Part shown: one piece after another, positions 14,501-27,032 of the stretch | Layout of the letters: every line of letters starts with the position of its first letter | Numbering within the stretch: position 1 is the first letter of the stretch | Assembly (NCBI GenBank): GCA_964017185.1 | Contig: OZ024870.1 | Coordinates: 34,798,139-34,862,138, forward strand | Direction of reading: 5' to 3' | DNA from: Rugalucina vietnamica | Lineage: Eukaryota; Mollusca; Bivalvia; Lucinida; Lucinidae | Length of the DNA: 64,000 nt | Position numbers and translations under genes: made by a program | The notes under the pieces: model-generated | What the model was told of the DNA's origin: nothing | Seen by the model: only the letters and a program-made list of their open reading frames with translations | The model's database searches: none

Positions 14501-17500
14501 AACATACAAAATGTAAAAGTTATTGAAACAAAGGGAGACCAGTCCACAGACCAGTAGAAATGAAGGGAGGTAACTCACCACTTTTAGCAGCAGCAGCAGC
14601 GTGGACAATAAGAGCATCAACAGAGCCACCACGGATATCTGGTCCATCTTCACCCTGAATAATAATGTGTTATAACTAATTAGAGAATTTTATCAAGTGA
14701 AGGTCTTGTGATTCCAGTTGAATTGGGACATACTTGTCATTAATAGTTCCTCAATATGAAAACACGCTCATGTAATATATAGATTTTTCTTAAGTTGTAA
14801 AAATTGAAAATTTTCAGCAGATTTTTTTTTTCTATTTTTCTTATTTTTGCTCAAAACATGGATTGTGGGTACACGTTAGAACCGGCGGTTCGCCTCGCTG
14901 AGGCAGTTCTAACCAGTACCCACAATCTATGTTTTGGAGCAAAAATAAGAAAAATAGGTATACCTCTCCATACCCCAGTTTTACTATATAAAAGTGGGGT
15001 TTTAAGGGGGTATTCAATACACGGACGTGTTTTCCTGATGTTTACTGTAATGGACCTAATCTTTGCCATCAAATTGTATCTGTGAGGCAAAACAACTTGG
15101 AATGCAGGCTTTCCTTGCTGTACTATGTAAGAAAATCTTTCACATACATCATTCAGACAACATTCAACTGTTAAGGTAATTACAATCAGGACCTAGTTGT
15201 TCAAAGCATCGTTAGCTTAACGATATCGTTAAGACATAAATTTGTTAAGCAAATATCAGCTAAAGTAACAAATACACTGTTATTTTTTGTTGAAAAAATG
15301 TGAGAATCCTTTGCAGTGCAAAGGATTCTCACATTTTTTCAACAAAAAATAACAGTGTATTTGTAATATTAATGTTTGAAATTTTAACGAATCGTTAACT
15401 ACAACGTCGTTAGTTTTGAACAACTGGGCCATCTGGTCAAGACATGTAAATAACTTCTGTTATTGTGCTTGACAGCACAAGAGTGTGCTTGACAGCACAA
15501 GAAAAATGAATTCAAATTTTATGACCACAAAAGTTTCCACCTATATGAGAATTTCAACCCTATTTTATATTCTTATTTATATATTCTACATTTTTATCAT
15601 ACCTGTTTCTTGCGTACAAGTTGATCCGAGACATCTATATCATCTAGAGGATTGAGTTCCGCGAAGTCCGAGTCGGCATCTTTAGGTATATCTGGTTTTA
15701 CGACAGGTTCTGTCGGCGTGGTGATGTCTACCACCTGACCAGCAGGGGCAGACGCTCTCTTCTGTTCACTGGAAAATCAAATGCATTAGTTATAAATGAG
15801 CCGTCTCGTGGGAAAACCAAAAATGTGGTTTCCGAACAGGTCCCACACAAACCGGCCTGTACAAGCACAGAAAAGAGCTAGAAGCTTGAAATTTTGGATT
15901 TAAGTAGAAGAGGAATTACACTATCCAAGTGGTGAAAACAAAGGCGCTGATCAGCTTCGCGGTTTCCGCGAAGCTGATCTGCGCCTTTGTTTTCGCCTAG
16001 GCAGATTGTTGGTTTTCCCATGAGGCGGCTCAAATATTCTATATAAGAAAACAATGCATGTGCATAAATGTATGTAATTTATGACTTTAATAGACTGAAA
16101 TCCATTTTTTCAACAAATGTTGGCTATGATACAACGCAAATTTTATAATGCTATTATAAACTGTTTTCTTGCAATGAAGGCAGCCTTGCAATACATTTAA
16201 TTCTGTAAAATTTTGTCATTTAGTTTTCTATTATACTCATTTTAGTTTATGATCTGCCAATTTATCAAATATCATCCCAGAAGGCACATGACGTCAGAAT
16301 GACGTCAGATCGACGTCGATGCGACGTAATGACGTCACATCGATGTTGATATGATGTCATTATGACGTCATGTGCCCGCTGGCATATGACTTGTATTCTC
16401 AATGCCAATAAGAGGCTATTCTGTTCCAGGAACATACCAATTTACATGTGTTTAGCATGATTTATCATTAAAAACATGGGTCAAGGGTACTACTTTCAAA
16501 GAAATCTGATGTAAATTATCTTTCTATGAGGTTTATAAAAAGTCTTATGCAATCAAAAATTGTTATAAAGTTGCCTTACATGTCTAAGTCTTGGTTCAAG
16601 TTGGCTCCCGGTTCAATTAGGCTGATAGATTTATCTCTCATGGCTTCGGCTGTGGTGTCAGACTGACTGGACGTTGTTGACACCTGGCTGTCGCGGTGAC
16701 CACCGTACTGTAGGAGAAATAACAAAAGAAGTTACAAAGCAGACCTTAACTACGTGTGATTTCATGTGCATTAACCAAGCTAAATAAAAGTAGGCAATGA
16801 TCAGGAAACAGCGCAATCAGAAAGAAATGCCCAATCCAAAAATTGAGGTGGGCAAAAAACTAAATTAACAATGAAAACTGCTTTTTAACATTAAAATTAT
16901 GTCCATCGTTTCCTTTCACACTGTTTTGTTGTTTTTTTTAGATTAAATTATGAGAAATTTTTATGATACCTAATACAATCATGTACTTATTTGATTTGCA
17001 AAAACTTGCATGTATTTAGTGCTCATTCTTTTACTGGTAACAGAGAGCCTTCCTTATTAATCACCAGAGAGTGTAAAGAATCCTTCCCTTCATAAAGCAT
17101 ACTAGTGTTAGGACTCAATAATGACATTTGAGCTGCCTCGTGGGAAAACCAACAATGTGGTTTCCGAACAGGTCCGACACAAACCGGCCTGTACAAGCAC
17201 AGAAAAGAGCTAGAAGCTTGAAATTTTGGATTTAAGTAGAAGAGGAATTGTACTATCCGAGTAGCGAAAACAAAGACGCTGATCAGCTTCGCGGTTACCG
17301 CGAAGCTGATCTGCGTCTTTGTTTTCGCCTATGCAGATTGTTGGTTTTCCAATGAGGCGGCTCATTTGCTGTTTACAAAGCAGATTGAACTGTCTCACTA
17401 CAATACAAAATGAGCCACCACATGGGAAAACCAACAATATGCTTAGGCGAAAACAAAGGCCCAGATCAGCTTCGCAGTAACTGCGAAGCTGATCAGCGCC

Positions 17501-18053
17501 TTTGTTTTCGTTGAACGGATAGTACAATCCCTCTCCTTCCTTCATCCGAAATTTAAAGCTTCTAGCTATCTTCTGTAACTGTACAGGCTGGTTTGTGTTT
17601 GACCTGGTCGGAGACCCAAATTGTTGGTTTTCTCATGCACAGGCTCAAATCATTAACCATACCTTTCTTTTCATGGGTAATGCTGGCATAGATGGTGATG
17701 CAGGTTCACTTCCGGCGAGGGAAGAATCTGAACTAAAGTCTGATATAACACTGATGGTGTTGGAGCGCGGGTACAGCGTGTAAGACAGTTCTTTCTGGTG
17801 CTGGTGCCACTGGGCTTCGTAGAAGTTTATAGAATGACGTGAAATATAGTCTATACCTCCTTGTGGCTGTGTGTACTGACCAAATGTCTGCATGTACGCT
17901 TGGACTGAATTTGGAAGAAATATGACAATCATGATGAAATCATATTGTGAATAAATACAACATAGCTAAAATAGAGTGTTTAATGCTCAAATTTTAGTTT
18001 TTAAGTGCTCATCATTAGAATTTCAGACAATCTGTCTTTTACTTTTGCTGTTT

Positions 18054-18098
<45 letters not shown>

Positions 18099-21000
18099 TT
18101 TTTTTTATTAAAAAAAAACAAAGAAGAAAAAAAGATAATTCTGAAACAGCATTTTATGCACAAATGAATACATATTCGTAAAAATTGAATAGAAATCAAA
18201 ACTGTCTGGTATATTATATAAGTACAGATTTGAACAAGGCATATTAATCAATAAATAAAATAGCACATGCATATTTAAACAATCCTTGTCATAATCAAAA
18301 TTTCCCTTTCTTTTTTAATACAAACCATGAAATTCCAACAACCTTTAGTTTTCACAGTAAGTTAAATAAATGAATAAACTCTAAGACATAATCCATACAT
18401 ATATTTTGTGACAAGCTTGGAGTGCTCAGAATGATTTATGCCAAGCCCACTACTTCAGAAGTGTAAATCAGGGACAGTAATAACTAGAGGTGACACATGC
18501 CAAAAGGTGTGAAAAATATGAAAACAGAATCTCCCACTAAGAATTTGTCATAGGGCAATAATTTATATACATTTTTTTTTAAATTGCAAATAACTTTTTT
18601 TTAAAATTGCAAATACACCTACATATTTCATTTAAATTGCAGATATCCCTAAATATTCTTATCAGTATCTAGAATGTATTTCCAAGTAAAAGTAACAGAA
18701 TTTCCCACTTGTGTCAATGGGAATCAGTTTTAAGAGTGATCTTCCTCACTATAATGTCTTTATTTAGAAGATAATATACAAAATGCTTATCTCACATATA
18801 GACCTGGGGTACTCAATCTTACAATTTTGTTGAATTATGAACTCAAACTTGTGCTGTTTTTTTTTTTTCTTTTTTTTTTTTTTTTCTTTTTAGTCAATTA
18901 GTTTCAAACAGTGGTTGCTATGGTACTTAGACTATTAAGCTATCATTCTGATATTCTTACAAAATGACAGAGATAAAAATCAATGTGATATAATTTGATC
19001 TGGGTTTGCATGGGAAAGCATATAGAAAATAAACTTTGTTAAATTTAAGAACACCAGGGCTTTTTTTATTTAGGCGTTTAACTCTACAAAGAAAGACAAC
19101 TCTTATGGTATATTTCCTCAACACTGAAGTCCAAAAGCTTTTTGTATGTTTGTTTGAATCACAGTCAACAGCTATGGTCCTGTTGGGACACTGCCTCCAT
19201 TACCCAAAATGAGGATGTCATGACATCCAAAAAGAGCTTCAAATGTAACCACCCAACTGGTGTGATTCAATGATAATAAGCTCTTAATGCAAGTTTAAAC
19301 ACTTCCCTAAATTTCTAAATTACTCTTAGAAATTTTATAATAGTGCAATAGCGTAAAACCGAGAAAGAACTTACTGTGTCTCTGTTTGGGTGGGAGAGGA
19401 GGGGGCCTTGGGATTTCCATGCTAGAATGGCTTCCACTTGAAAATGATCCTGAACTAGAATAAGTTTCATCCTGTGAGCTTGTCCGTTGACTAAAAGATA
19501 TTGTATTAGATTTTTGCATTTGAACACCGGAAAATGATTGCGAACTACTCGTAGATGAAGATGATAGTCTTGCTTCGGAACTTTGCGAAGTCTGTGAAAT
19601 TCTGGACGTTACCGTCCGACTAATGACCGTTCTCGTACCACTACTTGACGACATGTAACTATCTAACGTCGTCACATCAGGTACATTATCATAACTAGAA
19701 AGCATGCGGTTCAGCTTGGCCGACTTATTTGGTAAAGGAGGCGGTCCTTGCCCATTGTTTTTGTTCCGTCTTGTAATGGCCTCCATATCGGCAGTCAACT
19801 TAGTCAATTTGTTAATCTCTTCTGTTAATTGGTTAATTTGATTCACCGTACATTCAGAATGAGACTGTGACATCTTAACATTTCTGTTCACTAATTTCGA
19901 ATCTGACGAAGTCTTTGAAAATGTGTTTGCCCTTTGGGTCCTTTGTTCACCATTTAATTCTTCTGCAGAATGATTTAGTCCTGAACCAAAACTACTTGTC
20001 GGCGATTTACTCATCGGGGAGCTACAAGTGCTGCTTTGGTTCAACAAACTACTTTGACTAGATCCGAGGGAACAATCTAACAATGATGTATTAGCAGACA
20101 TCATGCTGCTGCGTGGTGATTGGCTGGTTGGTGTCAGCTGACCATGTAACCCAGCATTGTAGACCATTTCGAGCATGTTCTGGACTTGTGAGCGGCGTTT
20201 CTCTTTGTCAGGTAGAGGGGGTGGATGTTCACCATCAACCTCATCCTGGGCGAGCGACTGCTGGATCAACCTACAAAGAAAACAATGTTAACCCATTTGC
20301 TGTTGTGAAAAAGTAACAAATATACCACTAGTACTCAGGGTTCCCACGGAAAGTATAAAACAAAATTCCATGACTTTTCCATGATAATTCCATGATCGGA
20401 GTTAAACCAGTGCTATTTTTTCTGTTTATTTTTTTGCCATATAACACTATATAAAAGGCAAGAACAGATATATTGCAAAAGTAACTAACTTTGAGGTATT
20501 ATCTAGGTTTCTGATAAAGAAACATTAGTTTGAATGCCCGGCTGAAAAACATATGAAAACTAGAAATGCGTGTTTGTAAAACACTATGCCCCCAACTGTA
20601 TGCTTGTCCCTAAACTGGCAGTTTGTATGATTCATTTATTTCATTCGAATGCAGTCAAATTTAATTTCCTAAAGAAGCTGTTCAGTTGCGTCTGTTTTGA
20701 CCTCGATCCAGAAACAGAATGAAAGCTTTTTTGCAGGCGAGTTAGAAATGAAGTAAAAATTTAAAAATGGAGTAATTTTGTCAAAATTTGACAGAGAGTC
20801 CTCAAACGTTAATCAGGTGATCTTCTTCTCAGCCTCAATCAGCATACCAAATATGAAGGCTCTAGCTAGCTAGCTCAAATACGTTTTGAGATATCTTGCA
20901 CACAAGATTTTCAAAATTTGTTTTCAAAGGGACATTATTCCAACAAGGGGCATAACAAGTACATGAAAAAATACAAGCCAACTATTTTTTCATGAGGAAT

Positions 21001-24000
21001 CTGTATATGAAATTTCAAAACCCTATAATTCACCGTTCAAATTTCACCGAAAAGTGGGAAAATCAATCAAAATTTCAAAATTCTGTATTTTTGTAAATAT
21101 TGGACAGAAAGTTCTCAAAAGTTAATCAGGTCATCTACTTCTCAGCCCCAACAAGTGTACCAAATATGAAGGCTCTAGCTTCAATACCTTTTGAGATATC
21201 TTGCACACAAGATTTTCAAATTTTGTTTTCAAAGGGACATAACTCAAAAAAGGGGCATAACTTGGCCATACAAAAAAATACGGGTCAACTATTTTATCAT
21301 GAGGAATGTGTATATGAAATTTCAAAACCCTAGCATTCACCGTTCATAAGTTTCAAATTTCTCCGAAAAGTGGAAAAATCAATCAAAATTTCAAAATTCC
21401 GTATTTTTGTAAAAATTTGACAGAAAATTCTCAAAAGTTAATCAGGTCATCTACTTCTAAGCCCCAACAAGTGTACCAAATATGAAGACTCTAGCTTCAA
21501 TACTTTTTGAGATATCTTGCACACAAGATTTTCAAATTTTGTTTTCAAAGGGACATAACTCAAAAAAGGGACATAACTTGGCCATACAAAAAATACGTGT
21601 CAACTATTTTATCATGAGGAATGTGTATATGAAATTTCAAAACCCTAGCATTCACCGTTCAAAAGTTTCAAATTTCACCGAAAAGTGGAAAAATCAATCA
21701 AAATTTCAAAATTCCGTATTTTTGTAAAAATTTGACAGAAAATTCTCAAAAGTTAATCAGGTCATCTACTTCTAAGCCCCAACAAGTGTACCAAATATGA
21801 AGACTCTAGCTTCAATACTTTTTGAGATATCTTGCACACAAGATTTTCAAATTTTGTTTTCAAAGGGACATAACTCAAAAAAGGGACATAACTTGGCCAT
21901 ACAAAAAATACGTGTCAACTATTTTATCATGAGGAATGTGTATATGAAATTTCAAAACCCTAGCATTCACCGTTCAAAAGTTTCAAATTTCACCGAAAAG
22001 TGGAAAAATCAATCAAAATTTCAAAATTCCGTATTTTTGTAAAAAATTGACGGAAAGTTCTCAAATGTTAATCAGGTCATCTACTCCTCAGCCCCAACAA
22101 GTGTACCAAATATGAAGGCTCTAGCTTCAATACTTTTTGAGATATCTTGCACACAAGATTTTCAAATTTTGTTTTCAAAGGGACATAACTCAGAAAAGGG
22201 GCGTAACTCGGACATGAAAAAAAATACGGGTCAACTATTTTTTCATGAGGAATGTGCATATGAAATTTCAAAACCCTAGCGTTCACCATTCAAAAGTTAA
22301 CACACACACAGACGCACAGACACACAGACACACAGACAAGCCGAAAGCAATATGCCCTTCCAACTTTTTCAAAGTTGGGGGCATAAATATTTATGAATAT
22401 TTAGCAAGCGTGCGAAGTGAGCAGGGAAAATAATCAATGCCAAACACATCCAAACTGGCATTTCATAACAAAGTTCCATGATTGTTCCATGATATTTCAT
22501 CATTTTTCAAATTCCATGACTTTTCCACACATGCACTTTTTTTTTCCATTTTCCATGTTTTCCAGAGCCCGTGGGAACCCTGTGTAATGCATAATGAGTG
22601 GATACAGGTGAAATAAAGCAGATTAAAGTTTTGCTGTTCTTTGTATTTTCAAATTAGACACTATCATATCAAAATATTTCCAATCATTCTAATTTTAATT
22701 TCAATGACCTATGGTCAGATTCTACTGGGAAAGCAGCTATGCGAGGTCAATTGCAACATCTTATTCACAACACTTAGGCCACAGTTCAAGCTAGCCAGTG
22801 TTAGACTAGACAAACCTCCCTGATCCAAGCAAAATACACCTCAACCTCTTTATAACACTATTGTTGGGATCCAAGCCGATTTCTGTGTTAGCTATCCAAT
22901 CCATGTTATAACCAGAGTAAAATGTATAGACATACAGTAAAAATAGTCTAAAATGGCCATTTGCGGTCCAAAAATGATCAGTGTTATATCCAAAACCGTG
23001 TTGTAAAGAGCCATGTTTTAAAGAGGTCCAGGTGTACCTTATTATCTGGTAATGTCTTGATGTAGAACTTTAATATATAAATCTAGGGTGTAAATAGGGT
23101 TAACATATTTATTTTTGCTTTAAAACATAGAATATGGGTACTTATTAGAACAGTCTTGGCAAGGCTGTTCTAACATGTACCCAAAATCAGTTTTGAGCAA
23201 AAATGAGTAAAAAATATTGAGTTTTTTCAACTGAAAATTATCATTCTTACTGATGAAAAAAAAATCACTTTCTATGACATAGGTGTATTTGAGCCTCTTC
23301 AAAAGAAAACCAGATTTTTGCCTATGCAAAAACAAAGGCGCAGATCAGCATCGCAGTAACTGCGAAGCTGATCAGCACCTTTGTTTTCGCTACACAGACA
23401 GTACAATGTCTCTTATTCTTAAATCCGAAATTTCAAGCTTCTAGCCTACTTCTGTGACTGTACAGGTCGGTTTGAGTCGGACCTGTTCGGAAACCCTGAA
23501 GACCGGTTTTCTAGCGTCATGGCTCATTTGTCTGCTCACAACTATACTTACTGTGGTATAATAGTTTCAGCATTCTGAGGTAAGGGAGGTTTGGGGGGTG
23601 GGGGCGGGGAGGGTTGGTGGTTAAAGTCAAAGCTAGTGTGATTGGTGAGGGTGACACTGTCGGACGACTTGGAGCCGTGGAGTGACGTGTTGTCGTAGAG
23701 CCCCAGGTCACTGGTCTGGTGCAGGATCTCTCTCTCTCTAGGGGTGAGGGGTATATCTGGGAGGGAGCTACGCTTTGGGCTGGAAGAGATAATGTGTATA
23801 GTGCAATAATAAGAAGCACAAAGGTATCAAACGAGCCACCGCATGGGAAAACCAACAATTCGCATAGGCGAAAACAAAGGCGCAGATCAGCTTCGCAGTG
23901 ACTGCGAAGCTGATCAGCGCCTTTGTTTTCGCTACACAGATAGTACGATCACTCTTCTACTTTAGTCTAAAACTTCAAGCTTCTATCCTGCTTGTGTGGA

Positions 24001-25823
24001 TGTACAGACCGGTTTGTGTCAGACCTGGTCGGAACCCAAATTGTTGGTTTTCTCACGCACAGGCTCAAATAATGTCTAGTACAACACTTAGAATATTATA
24101 GTGGTTGTATCCTTAAAACTATGCATGAACAAAATATGAGCCGCCTCCTGGGAAAACCAACAATGTGGTTTCCGAACAGGTCCGACACAAACCGGGCTGT
24201 ACAAGCACAGAAAAGAGCTAGAAGCCTGAAATTTCGGATTTAAGTAGAAGAGGAATTGTACTATCCACGTAGCGAAAACAAAGGCGCTGATCAGCTTCGC
24301 GGTTACCGCGAAGCTGATCTGCGTCTTTGTTTTCGCATATGCAGATTGTTGGTTTTCCCATGAGGCCCCTCAAATATGTGTACAGTACTCGGCAATCAAC
24401 ATAAGAGTGATTTACCATTTGAAATATGAATGAAACAAAATACAATTAACCAATAAGAACAGACATACTATTCAGATTACTAACAGTAAGATGTCACTCT
24501 TACGTTGATTGCCGAGTACTGTAGTTCAGACAATGAATATATGCACCTTGTATATACAATGAGCATACATGTATTACAATATAGTACAGTCAGAATTCTT
24601 TATAACCATGAACGCTATAACGAAATATTCGACTTCCGACAAAAATTTTGTGGGGACGGATTTTTTCCTATAAAAATTACTACGTTATTACGGAAAACAC
24701 GCTTACCAACACCGACAGTAATCATTGGGAACAAATCTGGCTTTTGTACACATTTTTCTGCCTTTACAACGACACAGACAATTATTCCGAAAATTTGTTT
24801 ATTGAAGTTTACGACATACCGCCAACCGGCAAAGTGATTGACAGGTAATCAAGGGAGACTAATCTTACGGTATCGGATTAATTAGTTGGAACGCCAATAC
24901 AGTAACGACTGATGTTTTAACAATACCGCATTAATTTTTTGACAGGAGTTCATCGCTTTAAGGTTATCAATTATCCAAATTAAGAGTTAATTGATATAAT
25001 TTGTGTTCTTTAATTGAGTGAGAAGATGAGATCTTTGAGTACAGGTGTCAAATTTGGATACAAAAATGGAGCAATCGACGTTAAATTTATTAATCTTTGA
25101 AAGTGTAAAAACCTTTATAATGTCTCAGCCGCCAGCAAAACGACGAAGAACACAATTTTCCGTCGCCGACAAGAAAGAGATCATCGCCTACAAGACCGAC
25201 CATCCGACAGCAACCCAATATGAGATTGCAGCCCGTTTTGCAAGGAAATGGGGGATGAAGGTAGGCAGATTAACGGTGAGGGACATTCTGGGGTGCTACT
25301 AATCACCCCACGGCACACCACGGGACCCCACGGCACCCCACGAGACCCCACGGCACTAATTTAATTCATAAATATCATTGACTGAACTAAATGAAAGTTG
25401 TTAAAGTCACGAGATATTGTTTATATTGTGATAATTATTGAATAAATTATCTTATTTGTATGGAGTTGAGTGATTTTGTTTGACTATCTAATGAAATTTG
25501 ATTGATGTTAATTGTTTGAATAATCCTGGGCAATAGCACGGATCTGTGTTTCCAAATACGTATTAAAAGAATGAATCAAGTGAAAAGTTTTCAAACCTAA
25601 AGCTGTAAACACATTTTATTGTATTTTGACCTGTCATGCTAGCCTATGTATGAGTCAAATGTTTTGTTTTTATCAATGGTATGAATTTGAAAGAGGGTGT
25701 TTTTTATTCTCTTGCATCTATTAGTCAGTACCACGAGGGGGTATGACTAGGTCTTGCATGGAAACTGATTTACAACCATTTGCCGACCATCTTTTTTTTT
25801 AATTAATTCTACATTTACTTAGT

Positions 25824-25869
<46 letters not shown>

Positions 25870-26984
25870 CAAAATACATTTTTCCCATTGTCTTATTTGT
25901 TTTCTTATCTCGGTTCTGACATAAAAAATATGAGCCTCGTCGTGAGAAAACCGGATTTTTTCCTATGCAAAGTGTCACACATGTGGTGAAATATGTCAAA
26001 TATTGTTTGGAAATTGGTCTTTGTTGTCTCTTGTTCTTTGGATTAATATGTTTGGAGGCTTGTTCTAAGAATTCTATAGGTGCATCTTATTACACGTAGA
26101 GAAAGAAGAAAGAAACAATTTTGTGCATTGAGAATCGTTTGTATATTAAGATCATGTGACTGAGCAATAAAAGGTGTGAAAACGTGTGTCAGGTTACCGT
26201 GCGGTAAACGAATTATCAGTTATGTGTCTGTTTGCGAGGTGTTAAAACAATCGGCTACTGTTGTTGAATTAATCTCTAATAGCGCGTGTCATTAATTAGA
26301 TTATCAAGTATTTCGTGTTAACTGAAATTGGAATGTTCCCCAATTTGAAATTTATTAGAATGTTTCATATCGGCCGCGGTAGTCTAATGGATAGCGTTAT
26401 AACTTTTAATACTTTTATTCTCGAAAAGGGAACATGTTAATAACAAATAATTTTAAAACATGTTAGCTTTTTGCAACTAACATGTTTGCGCAATGTTAAA
26501 TTTCATTAATTGAAGCAAGTTTTACGATTGCGCGGCTATGATACGTTCAAGAGCTCTGTTTTTTTGTTTGTTTTTTTCAACCAAAGTTAGTACCAAAGTT
26601 GGTTTGCGCTAAAACATCATTCTCAGAGATTTGGGCTTTGCCATTAAGAGTAGAATAAATGATTGTGTTAGTTATGTTTCCCGGTGTTATCATATAACGA
26701 GGAAGCATCATCACGAGCAGCTAGACTGGTTGTATAGCACACAATTGGTCGCATGTTTAGCGCATGTTGCAGTTGTAGTTTCGCTTCTACGGAAAACCTT
26801 ACTGGTCACGGCCTCGTTTCAGTTAATATTCGGCTGTGTCTTTATACACACTAATTATTCATTGTTTATGATAAAGTATGACTATCAAAGAATAAGGCTT
26901 TACAGCCTGTACACATTTGTTTCCATGGGTAACGGGAAATGCGCACGTGATACCTCGCCATTAAGCTATCATTTTTTTTTTTGG

Positions 26985-27032
<48 letters not shown>

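Larger units (their letters stand above)
20336..22582. mobile_element. Inverted-repeat element hosting composite element 1
   Basis: Ends are CAGGGTTCCCACGG and its inverted copy CCGTGGGAACCCTG, with subterminal 'ttccatgac' repeats on both sides. The CAGGG end suggests the hAT superfamily, but no clear 8-bp target duplication is visible. Confidence 0.55.

Noticed and set aside
17976..18167. Histidine-rich frame
   Set aside because: Translation of an ATC microsatellite followed by poly-A.
21131..22289. Several 69-85-residue frames on both strands
   Set aside because: They come from the 315-bp tandem array and repeat with its period.
25045..25302. Possible host CENP-B-like gene
   Set aside because: Flanked by decayed Tigger ends, interrupted by an element and lacking the catalytic domain; treated as a transposon remnant.
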